Shown here piece by piece: positions 1 through 5,339 of a DNA stretch of 16,610 nucleotides. A model generated the notes under the pieces. The model was not told the DNA's origin and ran no database searches. It saw nothing but the letters and a program-made list of their open reading frames with translations. The position numbers and the translations under genes were made by a program. Position 1 is the stretch's first letter, and each line of letters begins with the position of its first letter. The DNA lies in the NCBI GenBank assembly GCA_944323095.1, contig CALURE010000021.1:1-16610 (forward strand), in the 5' to 3' direction. The DNA comes from Candidatus Gastranaerophilales bacterium. GTDB lineage: Bacteria; Cyanobacteriota; Vampirovibrionia; Gastranaerophilales; Gastranaerophilaceae.

Positions 1-59
1 ACCGTTGTTCTTGTCCGGATTTCTTTAACTTCGTTAATGTTAATATCCTTTTCCCACAT
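1..59 (-). CDS. 5' end of an unidentified protein (partial)
   Basis: Only the first 19 codons lie in the window, reading M-W-E-K-D-I-N-I-N-E-V-K-E-I and onward, then the gene leaves at base 1. The ATG at 59-57 is chosen because an AAGGAGAG ribosome binding site sits about 8 bases upstream and a good promoter lies just beyond that. The visible residues are charged and polar, with no signal peptide or membrane segment. I do not recognise the family from so short a piece. It is transcribed away from the duplicated micro-ORF loci that follow. Confidence 0.7.
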   Translation of the reverse strand, partial: MWEKDININEVKEIRTRTT

Positions 60-88
60 AATAAACTCTCCTTTCTTAACTCAATCAC

Positions 89-117
89 ATTATAAGTTAT
101 GAAAAAAGCAATTGCAA
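89..117 (-). promoter_or_regulatory. Sigma-70-like promoter for the leftmost gene
   Basis: On the minus strand TTGCAA (117-112) is followed after 17 bases by TATAAT (94-89). The predicted start near base 82 gives a 5' UTR of about 22 bases that contains the AAGGAG ribosome binding site. It diverges from the first micro-ORF locus. Confidence 0.6.
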
Positions 118-141
118 GCGGGTTCAAATACATTTTATATA

Positions 142-174
142 TGATTTCTTTTTTAAAGAAAAACGATATATTAT
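142..174 (+). promoter_or_regulatory. Candidate promoter, micro-ORF locus 1
   Basis: TATTAT (169-174, or overlapping TATATT at 167-172) is a fair -10 box and is conserved in locus 2. The -35 region is weak (TGATTT at 142-147 is the closest). The start would fall near 181-184, just before the GGG that begins a small 5' hairpin. Confidence 0.4.
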
Positions 175-183
175 TAAATAAAA

Positions 184-263
184 GGGTAGGCCCTGAATAT
201 CATATCCATACTTCTACGGCACAAACTTCAAATTTGTAAAACCGGTAGAAGAAGGGAGGTGAT
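184..263 (+). promoter_or_regulatory. Structured 5' leader that may mask the ribosome binding site (locus 1)
   Basis: Three nested or adjacent structures can be drawn. A 5' hairpin has GGG (184-186) paired with CCC (191-193). A central hairpin has CTTCTACGG (211-219) paired with CCG plus TAGAAG (242-244, 246-251) with one bulged purine, and inside it ACAAA (221-225) pairs with TTTGT (233-237). Finally ATCATATCC (199-207) can pair at eight of nine positions (one wobble, one mismatch) with the GGAGGTGAT ribosome binding site (255-263), which would close the whole leader and hide the site. GGAGGTGAT matches the expected 16S anti-Shine-Dalgarno over nine bases, so translation should be strong once it is open. 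Pairing was done by eye, not computed. Confidence 0.55.
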
Positions 264-381
264 AAAAAGTGATGCTCAGTATATCTGAAAAAGAACTAGC
301 AATATTCTTATTAATACTGCTAGTCCTTAAATCACTATAAGAGGCTTTTAATGGGGCAAGCTGGAACTTGTCCCGCCCTTT
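264..381 (-). ncRNA. Predicted antisense RNA over micro-ORF 1
   Basis: A minus-strand promoter just right of the sense terminator should start an RNA near 381, which then runs back through the terminator hairpin and the ORF. On this strand the AGTGAT/ATCACT stem, enclosing the ACTAGCA/TGCTAGT stem, is followed directly by five U residues (268-264). That gives a plausible intrinsic terminator just short of the ribosome binding site. The RNA would be about 118 bases and fully complementary to the ORF. The ends are predicted, not observed. Confidence 0.55.
269..340 (+). CDS. Hydrophobic micro-peptide, candidate type I toxin (copy 1)
   Basis: A 23-codon ORF opens with GTG (269) immediately followed by ATG (272), and either could be the start. 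GTG is 9 bases after GGAGG, closest to the spacing in copy 2; ATG is 12 after it. The peptide has a short polar, acidic head (S-I-S-E-K-E) and then a run of aliphatic residues (ELAIFLLILLVL), ending K-S-L. That is the size and shape of membrane-active type I toxins such as Ibs. The core is shared with copy 2 (ELAI-x-L-x-ILLVL). Within the ORF, AGTGAT (268-273) pairs with ATCACT (331-336), and ACTAGCA (295-301) pairs with TGCTAGT (318-324). A convergent promoter should make antisense RNA across the whole ORF. No family membership is claimed. The alternative is a structured RNA whose ORF is incidental. Confidence 0.6.
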   Translation: MMLSISEKELAIFLLILLVLKSL

Positions 382-382
382 T
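343..382 (+). terminator. Intrinsic terminator of micro-ORF locus 1
   Basis: GGGGCAAG (353-360) pairs with CTTGTCCC (367-374) around a CTGGAA loop. An outer GGC/GCC pair (343-345 with 375-377) and a T-rich tail (379-385) complete it. The stem sequence differs completely from that of locus 2 while the position and the CTGxAA loop are kept. Confidence 0.7.
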
Positions 383-387
383 CTTAT

Positions 388-415
388 ATTATAACCTATT
401 TTTCGAAAATTTCAA
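388..415 (-). promoter_or_regulatory. Convergent promoter for antisense RNA 1
   Basis: TTGAAA (415-410), 16-base spacer, TATAAT (393-388). It reads leftward into the micro-ORF. Both boxes and the spacing are identical in locus 2 even though the spacer sequence differs. Confidence 0.65.
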
Positions 416-424
416 GTGCTGTTG

Positions 425-484
425 TGTCATCCTGAATTTATTTCAGAATATTTATATAGATTCCGAAACAAGTTCGGGATGACA
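425..484. repeat. Small palindromic intergenic repeat (GTCATCC type)
   Basis: The segment begins TGTCATCCTGAA and ends TTCGGGATGACA. The two arms are imperfect inverted repeats of about 24 bases around a short AT-rich centre. Palindromes beginning GTCATCCTGAA are common dispersed intergenic repeats in several bacterial lineages. It sits between the two micro-ORF units and is absent from them. Confidence 0.6.
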
Positions 485-552
485 TTATGACTGTTTTTCG
501 AGAATATCCGGTGTTAAATGCGATATGAGTCCAGTGAAATACATATTACAAA

Positions 553-582
553 TGATTTTTTAAAAATAAAATGATATATTAT
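553..582 (+). promoter_or_regulatory. Candidate promoter, micro-ORF locus 2
   Basis: TATTAT (577-582, overlapping TATATT at 575-580) is conserved with locus 1. TGATTT (553-558) is a poor -35. The predicted start is near 589-592. Confidence 0.4.
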
Positions 583-591
583 TAAATAAAA

Positions 592-671
592 GGGTAAGCC
601 TTGAATATCATATCCATACTTCTACGGCGCAAACTACAAATTTGTAAAACCGATAGAAGAAGGGAGGTGAT
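592..671 (+). promoter_or_regulatory. Structured 5' leader that may mask the ribosome binding site (locus 2)
   Basis: This has the same fold as locus 1. GGG (592-594) faces CCT (599-601), with a G-U replacing a G-C. CTTCTACGG (619-627) pairs with CCG and TAGAAG (650-652, 654-659), and the single bulged base is A here but G in locus 1. GCAAA (629-633) pairs with TTTGT (641-645), so A-U has become G-U. ATCATATCC (607-615) can mask GGAGGTGAT (663-671). The substitutions between copies preserve pairing or fall in the bulge. Confidence 0.55.
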
Positions 672-781
672 AAAAATGGTTGTAAATACAGAAGAACTAG
701 CAATAATTCTTATAATACTGCTAGTTCTAACAACCAAATAACGGGGCTTTTAAAGAGAGGACTGCAATCCTCTCGCCCTTT
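672..781 (-). ncRNA. Predicted antisense RNA over micro-ORF 2
   Basis: It should start near 781 from the TTGAAA/TATAAT promoter at 815-788. The nested stems within the ORF, read on the minus strand, are followed by UUUUU (676-672), giving a predicted end right before the ribosome binding site. The length is about 110 bases. Confidence 0.55.
676..741 (+). CDS. Hydrophobic micro-peptide, candidate type I toxin (copy 2)
   Basis: A 21-residue ORF starts at ATG 676, 8 bases after GGAGG (663-667), and stops at TAA 739-741. After a short head (M-V-V-N-T-E) comes ELAIILIILLVL, then T-T-K. The hydrophobic run is only about 11-12 residues, short for a conventional membrane span but typical of tiny type I toxins. 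The ORF lies inside a long stem structure: TGGTTGT (677-683) pairs with ACAACCA (730-736), and AGAACTAGCA (693-702) pairs with TGCTAGTTCT (719-728). The outer stem has a different sequence in copy 1 yet still pairs. Function is inferred from architecture only. Confidence 0.65.
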   Translation: MVVNTEELAIILIILLVLTTK

Positions 782-785
782 TCTT
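743..785 (+). terminator. Intrinsic terminator of micro-ORF locus 2
   Basis: GAGAGGA (755-761) pairs perfectly with TCCTCTC (768-774) around a CTGCAA loop. An outer GGGC (744-747) pairs with GCCC (775-778), and a TTTTCTT tail follows. Confidence 0.75.
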
Positions 786-787
786 AT

Positions 788-815
788 ATTATAACCTATT
801 TTTTAAAAATTTCAA
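788..815 (-). promoter_or_regulatory. Convergent promoter for antisense RNA 2
   Basis: TTGAAA (815-810), 16-base spacer, TATAAT (793-788), the same as in locus 1. Confidence 0.65.
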
Positions 816-826
816 GTGTTGTTATT

Positions 827-869
827 TGGGAATTATAATACTTAGAACTTATAAGCGTTAGCATTCCCA
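827..869. repeat. Degenerate hairpin of the GGTGGGAACGC repeat family
   Basis: TGGGAAT (827-833) and ATTCCCA (863-869) are inverted. The right side reads ATAAGCGTTAGCATTCCCA, one base off the arm of the larger repeat elements at 5018 and 8854. It lies just past the 3' end of the five-gene minus-strand operon and may help end its transcripts, but no T-run follows. Confidence 0.45.
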
Positions 870-910
870 GCAGACCGGCTGAGTTAATGAAACCTCGTAT
901 TTTAATATTC

Positions 911-2152
911 CTATTTTTCAAATATTATTCTGTAATAAATATCTGCTTTTTTAAACATATTAAAAGGTTTATTTTTCCAAAGTTTCAAATTAATTTCTGC
1001 AGGCAGAGCGCTGACTGTAAACATTTTATCATACTGCATCGGAGAAATATTATTACAGCCGTCTTTATACTTGCAGCTTCCGCCAAGATGAATATAATCG
1101 CTGAATATTTGAACATCGTCTGCCGCATTAAGGCTGCCAAACATATTTATATTTTTTAAATCATATATGTAAACATAGTTATACCCGAAATCTCTGGCAT
1201 TAAGCCCTGACAGCTGTATCGGGTATCTTGTATTTTTACCGTTAACCCGCGCACGGAATTTAAGAAATTTTTTTGTGAGTTTATATTTTGCGACAATTAA
1301 ATTATCTTTTTTACTGTATTGAATTGAGACAGGAAGAAATTTTGAATAATTTCCATTGCAGAATTCCTGATTATAGCTGTCCTGCCACGGAAGAAAAGGG
1401 AGACTCAAACCTACAAGAGCATCAGGGTTATTCATCTGGGCGCTGACTTTTGAGGGGCCTTCAATTCGTTCATGATAATCGCCTTTATAATTTAATTGAT
1501 TACAGCTAATTGTACCCCACCATGGTTTGTTATCGGCTATTGCTCCGAAAACAGCATTGTCAGGTTCATAATTTTCGCCTGCAAACAGTGAATTTTTTAC
1601 ATAATTTTTTCTTATGTCATAAATCTGCTGCTTTGACAGATAATCATAATCGCTCATGGGGTTTACTTTTATTGTTTGAAAAGCTGATGTATTTTGTATT
1701 TTTTGTATTTTTCTGTCGTTATATGAAAAGAACAACCACGGGCAACAGATAAACAAAACTATTATAAGGATAATAATTTTAGCCGTTACAATAACACCCA
1801 CAGAAACTTTTTCAAGCGGAGAAGGGCCTTCTTGCAGATTTAAATCTGAAAAATTGTCGTATCCGGTTTCAAGTGGAATTTTACATGCTTCTAAGCTCTC
1901 TTTTACAAGCGAATTATCAGGTTCAATTTTCAGAATGTCTTCATAAATCTGCTTGGCTGTTTTAAAATCTCCAAGCATCTCGTAATAAATAGCTTTATCG
2001 TAAAGTACATTTATATTTTCCGGATCAATGCTCAAAATATAATTGATTTGTTCCAGAACATTTTGTTTTTCTTCATAGCTTGAATATGTACTCAGGCTGG
2101 TTAATTCAGCATTAAGTTTGTCTATGAGTTTTTCTAATTCTTGTTTATCCAT
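911..2152 (-). CDS. Membrane-anchored TPR-repeat protein, function unknown
   Basis: 413 residues. The ATG at 2152-2150 is chosen because AGAGG lies 6 bases upstream; an alternative start 12 codons earlier lacks such a site. Residues about 1-95 are helical, with at least one recognisable TPR unit (46-79, including ALYDKAIYYEMLGDFKTAK-type spacing). One strongly hydrophobic helix spans about 117-145. The remaining 270 residues lie on the other side, rich in Tyr/Asn and carrying four cysteines (C217, C265, C360, C366) that could form disulphides. I recognise no domain there. It is the last gene of the operon and overlaps the preceding gene by 8 bases, ATG embedded before TAA, implying translational coupling. 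The topology suggests a cytosolic TPR platform tied to an exported sensor or binding domain; this is inference. Confidence 0.8.
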   Translation of the reverse strand: MDKQELEKLIDKLNAELTSLSTYSSYEEKQNVLEQINYILSIDPENINVLYDKAIYYEMLGDFKTAKQIYEDILKIEPDNSLVKESLEACKIPLETGYDNFSDLNLQEGPSPLEKVSVGVIVTAKIIILIIVLFICCPWLFFSYNDRKIQKIQNTSAFQTIKVNPMSDYDYLSKQQIYDIRKNYVKNSLFAGENYEPDNAVFGAIADNKPWWGTISCNQLNYKGDYHERIEGPSKVSAQMNNPDALVGLSLPFLPWQDSYNQEFCNGNYSKFLPVSIQYSKKDNLIVAKYKLTKKFLKFRARVNGKNTRYPIQLSGLNARDFGYNYVYIYDLKNINMFGSLNAADDVQIFSDYIHLGGSCKYKDGCNNISPMQYDKMFTVSALPAEINLKLWKNKPFNMFKKADIYYRIIFEK

Positions 2153-3038
2153 TGTAACCTCTGAAACCTTTTTCTTTAATTTTGTCAATAATAAGAATTA
2201 AATCTAACAATAATGAATTCCCGATAAACAGTACAGCCATAATAACAAACATCAGTATATCAGGTCTATATTCATTTGGGGCTACATTTTTTAAAGGGAA
2301 AATTGGAACTAAGCCGATTAAGAAAAACACAATTGAAAGCCATTTACAATTCAATTCTACATTTTTTGTAAGAAGAGGTTTTACTCCTTTTTGCAGATAA
2401 TTTTCGATTTTTTCTTTTATATCTTCCTGTTCGTGCGGAGAAAAACTGTATGAAAAATTATTTATCATTCTTGAATAATCTAGTAATTTGTAAATCAATC
2501 CCATTGGCGCAGAGGCTGCGCTATACAGAGTAAAAAATTTGTCTTTTAAAACAGAAAAGTTAATCTGAATTTCTTTTAATAAAACTCTTGAACCGTATTT
2601 GTCTCGAACCACAATCGTTTTCAAAATCATTTCCATACTTTTTATATCACCGTAACCGCAGACAAAATCGTATTGTGCACGGTTAAAATTAAATTTCACC
2701 CTGTCAGGCAAAAAATCAACTGATTTAAGATTTAAAGTCGAGTTCATCTCCTTTAAGGCAAATTGTCTTGAAACAATTGAACCGATAAGTCCGAGATAAA
2801 ATGCTGCAGGCAAAATTATAAAAGTAACCCAGGCTGTCCATGGATCTTCCGGATTGTTTTGTAAAAGTTCATTAAAAGAAATTGCTGCCCATGAGAAAAA
2901 TCCGGAAATTGATTTTTCTGTCCCGATTGCAGAACCCGTATAAGCCCATATTATAAAGGCTGTGTATATAATTGACAGCATTGCCATAGTTATTATTGAT
3001 TTTATAGAAGTTTTTGCCGGAATATTTTTTACACGCAT
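2145..3038 (-). CDS. Four-helix membrane protein, function unknown
   Basis: 297 residues. An AAAGGT site about 7 bases before the ATG supports the start. Hydrophobic helices lie at about 14-36, 69-89, 232-249 and 260-286. Between the second and third is a roughly 140-residue soluble region with a central mixed strand/helix pattern (VKFNFNRAQYDFVCGYGDIK; VLLKEIQINFSVLK) that looks like a folded domain facing one side of the membrane. I see no catalytic motif. It follows the M48 protease by 6 bases and overlaps the TPR gene by 8, so it is probably made together with both. It may be a partner or substrate of the protease, but nothing in the sequence proves this. Confidence 0.8.
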   Translation of the reverse strand: MRVKNIPAKTSIKSIITMAMLSIIYTAFIIWAYTGSAIGTEKSISGFFSWAAISFNELLQNNPEDPWTAWVTFIILPAAFYLGLIGSIVSRQFALKEMNSTLNLKSVDFLPDRVKFNFNRAQYDFVCGYGDIKSMEMILKTIVVRDKYGSRVLLKEIQINFSVLKDKFFTLYSAASAPMGLIYKLLDYSRMINNFSYSFSPHEQEDIKEKIENYLQKGVKPLLTKNVELNCKWLSIVFFLIGLVPIFPLKNVAPNEYRPDILMFVIMAVLFIGNSLLLDLILIIDKIKEKGFRGYNG

Positions 3039-3044
3039 AAAAAT

Positions 3045-3830
3045 TTACCTTTTATTTTGTATTGATCTAAGTCTTTGTTTTGTTGACGGATGGGTCGAGA
3101 AATATTGCAAAAATTCGGGAGCTTTTTCTTTTTTCTCCAGAAGTTTGAAAAAGTCGACAGCTCCTTTATTGTTTCCATATAATCTGTAGACAACATTATT
3201 TGCATATTTATCGGCTTCTTTTTCCTGTTTTCTGGAATACGTAAGCCCGTTTAAATCTGATATACTGCCGATTGTCAAATCTATATCACCGTTACCCGTG
3301 GAAAACATAGATGTTACAACTGCAACGATTATTTGTCTGCTCATACTTTTCAAATGGTCTCTGTGTGCGTAATGTCCGAGTTCATGCGCCATAACAAAGG
3401 TCAGTGTTTCTTCATCTTTTATTTCATTCAAAAGCCCTTTTGTAAAAAATATTTTTCCGTTCGGGGTAATGAATGCATTAATCTGTTTTTCAGGCATTTC
3501 ATAAATCGGAAAATTTGATTTTCCCTGCAAATTTTTGTCTAAGGGCACGATTTTGTCTCTTATTTTTTCCAGTTTTATTACATTTTTACTTTTTTTTGAT
3601 GCAGAAATTTCAGAGTTAAAAGAAAATGCGTTTTCAATCTTCATTTGTGTTTCGTTAGACATTCTGTCTATAAAAAAACTGCCGATTGAATCCGCAAAAA
3701 TATATATTAAAAAGAAGATAACTGCAATGCCTGCTAGTAAAATCAAAAATTCTGCAAAAGCATTTGATTTTCCGACATTAATATTATCTTCTATAACACT
3801 TAAATATTTATCTTCTAAACTTTTATTCAT
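3045..3830 (-). CDS. Membrane-anchored M48-family zinc metalloprotease
   Basis: 261 residues. The family hydrolyses peptide bonds using zinc, often in membrane or envelope protein quality control (HtpX, BepA, Ste24 relatives). The sequence shows a single N-terminal membrane helix (about 25-46), a linker, and the protease domain. HELGH at 149-153 supplies two zinc histidines and the catalytic Glu150, followed by YAHRDH. EKEADKYA around 203-210 supplies the third zinc ligand (Glu205). The C-terminal THPSTKQRLRSI is the usual M48 ending. With one helix rather than four it is closer to the BepA/LoiP/Oma1-like layout than to HtpX. The start lies inside the end of the UPF0145 gene (8-base ATGAATAA overlap) with no clear ribosome binding site, pointing to coupled translation. 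Active-site residues appear intact. Confidence 0.9.
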   Translation of the reverse strand: MNKSLEDKYLSVIEDNINVGKSNAFAEFLILLAGIAVIFFLIYIFADSIGSFFIDRMSNETQMKIENAFSFNSEISASKKSKNVIKLEKIRDKIVPLDKNLQGKSNFPIYEMPEKQINAFITPNGKIFFTKGLLNEIKDEETLTFVMAHELGHYAHRDHLKSMSRQIIVAVVTSMFSTGNGDIDLTIGSISDLNGLTYSRKQEKEADKYANNVVYRLYGNNKGAVDFFKLLEKKEKAPEFLQYFSTHPSTKQRLRSIQNKR

Positions 3831-4281
3831 AAGTTACTGCTGTACCGTAAGCGATTATTGCACATTGCGGCACGGTGTCCTGATTGCTGTATCTATCATT
3901 AAGCATAACGGATTCAATACGTGCATTTATTATAAAATTTGCCCCTTTTTTATGTGCTTTTTCGCGCATTCTAAGTATTGCTTCACGTCTGCCCCTGTCT
4001 AAGATTGATTCAAAGGTTGTTAGTCTGCCGCCGAAAAAGTTTTTTAATGATGCAACAAAATTTTTGAAATAATCACCGCTTATAACACATTCTCCTGACA
4101 CAAATTCAATTTTTTTCACTTTTCTGTTTGTATCCCAGGTTTTTGCCCCAAAGTTTATTATAGGTTTTTTAATAAGTGCGATTTCACGTTTTTTAATTTT
4201 TTCAAAATGTTTCTTTTCTATAATAGTGCCGGTCATATATGTAAAACCAAGCAGGATAAGAATTAGTAATATATCACCCAT
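3823..4281 (-). CDS. UPF0145/YbjQ-like protein with N-terminal membrane anchor
   Basis: 152 residues. Residues about 1-20 are a hydrophobic helix (MGDILLILILLGFTYMTG), a fusion not found in the usual YbjQ of about 107 residues. The rest is a YbjQ/UPF0145 (putative heavy-metal-binding, DUF74) domain: a G-E-C-V-I-S-G-D-Y-F segment, FFGGRLTTFESILDRGR, an EAILRM helix, AHKKGANFIINARIES, and a final CAIIAYGTAV strand. An AAAGGA site 6 bases upstream supports the start. It is a paralogue of the gene directly before it (2-base gap). The family's molecular role is not established; structures show pentamers. Here the membrane tail would place such an oligomer on the same membrane as the protease encoded next. 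Confidence 0.85.
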   Translation of the reverse strand: MGDILLILILLGFTYMTGTIIEKKHFEKIKKREIALIKKPIINFGAKTWDTNRKVKKIEFVSGECVISGDYFKNFVASLKNFFGGRLTTFESILDRGRREAILRMREKAHKKGANFIINARIESVMLNDRYSNQDTVPQCAIIAYGTAVTYE

Positions 4282-4283
4282 AA

Positions 4284-4607
4284 TTATCCTTTCGGTTGTA
4301 CTTTTACTGCTGTACCGTATGCGTAAACTTCTGCAGCCCCGACTGTAACAGATGAAGTTGCAAGCCGTATGTTAATTACTGCATTTGCTCCCATCATTTG
4401 AGCCTGCTGCTGCATACGGTGAATTGCTTCTTCACGTGCTTCTGTTAAAAGTTCCGTATAGCTCTTTAATTCACCGCCGACCATATTTTTTAGTCCTGCT
4501 CCAAAATCTTTGATAGCATTTTTTGCCCTAACAGTACTTCCGCTGACTAATCCTAATTGTGCTGTAATAACCATTCCGGGAACATTCTCAATATTTGTCA
4601 AAATCAT
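4284..4607 (-). CDS. YbjQ/UPF0145 family protein (soluble)
   Basis: 107 residues from the ATG at 4607, the usual family length. Two ATGs compete after a GGAGG at 4620-4616: one only 2 bases away (4613) and this one 8 bases away, which is the better distance. Family hallmarks are the N-G-like opening NIENVPGMVI, LGLVSGSTVRAKN, KNMVGGELKSYTELL, REEAIHRMQQQAQ, GANAVINIR and the final VYAYGTAVKV. No membrane segment is present. It is the first gene of the five-gene operon and has its own promoter. The biochemical role of the family is unproven; pentamer formation and metal binding have been proposed. Confidence 0.9.
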   Translation of the reverse strand: MILTNIENVPGMVITAQLGLVSGSTVRAKNAIKDFGAGLKNMVGGELKSYTELLTEAREEAIHRMQQQAQMMGANAVINIRLATSSVTVGAAEVYAYGTAVKVQPKG

Positions 4608-4626
4608 TCTCATAACCTCCGTCAAA

Positions 4627-4654
4627 ATTATAAACTGTGTAAAATTCTTTGTAA
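4627..4654 (-). promoter_or_regulatory. Candidate promoter of the five-gene operon
   Basis: TTACAA (4654-4649), 16 bases, TATAAT (4632-4627). The start would fall near 4620, leaving almost no leader before the GGAGG itself, so the mRNA may begin at or next to its ribosome binding site. Confidence 0.4.
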
Positions 4655-4679
4655 TCATATATATGGAGGAAAATGTTTA

Positions 4680-4800
4680 GAGTGTAGAAAGAATCTCTCC
4701 TCCATTGAGGGGAGCGCGAATGAGCAGAGGGCGAAACGGCGACGCGAAGGCGGCGGTGTTGGAGTCCCCGTTATACGCGAGAAGACAGGGGATTAAGGGG
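4680..4800. other. GC-shifted intergenic segment, probable repeat remnant
   Basis: About 120 bases noticeably richer in G and C than the surrounding AT-rich DNA. It contains CTCCTCCATTGAGGGGAG, a purine-rich stretch with several CGAAGGCGG-like motifs, and GTCCCC facing GGGGA near the end. Reading frames through it look like low-complexity translation of a repeat rather than a gene. I see no RNA gene. It is probably a dispersed repeat or imported fragment. Confidence 0.4.
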
Positions 4801-4804
4801 TACT

Positions 4805-5017
4805 TTCAGAAGTCAGGAAGTTTAGAAGGTAGGAAGCTTGGAAGGTAAGCATTTACATTAAATAGCTTATCCTCTTATCTTCGTACCCTCCTATCTTCTA
4901 ATTATCCCTCACCCCTGCCCTCTCCCACAGGAGAGGGAGTATGTAGCCATTTACATTAAATAACTTATCCTCTTATCCTCTTATCCTCGTACCCTCCTAT
5001 CTTCTAATAATCATTCA
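4805..5017. other. Strand-asymmetric purine/pyrimidine tracts
   Basis: The first about 40 bases are purine-heavy on the plus strand (AGGAAG-type words). They are followed by pyrimidine-heavy lines of CTTATC/CCTCC/TATCTTC words, with ATTTACATTAAATA occurring twice (about 4852 and 4950). The two kinds of tract are partly complementary, so large weak hairpins are possible. The same vocabulary recurs at 8760-8853 and 13725-13760. No gene is seen. Confidence 0.5.
4905..4939. repeat. Dispersed palindrome, TCCCTCACCCC...GAGAGGGAG type
   Basis: TCCCTC and GAGGGA arms face each other across CCCACAGG. A close relative lies at 13659-13693. It is a small intergenic repeat next to the larger element at 5018. 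Confidence 0.6.
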
Positions 5018-5218
5018 GGTGGGAACGCTAACACTTATCCCACCCTACTAGCCAACGGAAGTCAAGAAGGCAGGAGGTCAGGCTGTTTACGGCGGGCAGA
5101 GCCCGCAAATAAGTTAGTTTTGTGCGAAGCACTGATAACAGCCTGCCTTCCTGACCTCTGACCTTCCGGTCTTCTGATAACTAGTACGTAGGGTGGGATA
5201 AGCGAAAGCGTTCCCACC
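5018..5218. repeat. Palindrome-bounded element, copy A
   Basis: The 201-base element is bounded by inverted repeats of about 30 bases: GGTGGGAACGC...TCCCACCCTA on the left (5018-5047) and TAGGGTGGGATAAGC...TTCCCACC on the right (5189-5218). Each terminal repeat is itself a GGTGGGA/TCCCACC hairpin. The core (5049-5188) holds inverted AAGGCAGG/CCTGCCTT arms around GCGGGCAGAGCCCGC and GTGCGAAGCAC hairpins. It encodes no protein. The core matches copy B (8885-9024) exactly by eye but in reverse orientation, while the left terminal repeat and its flank are in the same orientation. Confidence 0.85.
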
Positions 5219-5339
5219 AGACAATTTTTAAAGCCAATGGAGGTCAGGAAACTCGGAGGTTAGACCAATTAAAAAGGTAGGTAGGCTATTATCTGATGAT
5301 AACATCCCATCTTCCAATCCTCCTATCTTCCGACAAGAT

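Larger units (their letters stand above)
142..815. repeat. Two tandem copies of a micro-ORF/antisense unit
   Basis: Unit 1 (about 142-415) and unit 2 (about 553-815) align almost end to end. Shared parts are the AT-rich promoter region, the GGGTARGCC leader start, the CTTCTACGG leader hairpin, the GGGAGGTGAT ribosome binding site, the ORF core, the terminator and the minus-strand promoter. Corresponding points are 400-408 bases apart. The segment between the units (416-540) is unrelated and contains a separate palindromic element. Differences concentrate in the ORF ends and the terminator stems, where they mostly keep base pairing. This is best explained by duplication followed by drift under selection on RNA structure. 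Confidence 0.85.

Noticed and set aside
3823..4607. The two UPF0145 genes as one gene split by a frameshift
   Set aside because: Both contain a complete copy of the same domain with its own ribosome binding site, so they are paralogues.
4557..4796. Plus-strand ORF across the UPF0145 start and the GC-shifted segment
   Set aside because: It runs antisense to a real gene start and then through repeat-like DNA. Its composition is low-complexity (Arg/Gly) and there is no ribosome binding site.
4805..5017. Repeated TTATCCTC/TATCTTC words suggesting a CRISPR array
   Set aside because: The words are irregular in length and spacing, there are no unique spacers of constant size, and no cas gene is nearby. 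They are low-complexity intergenic repeats.
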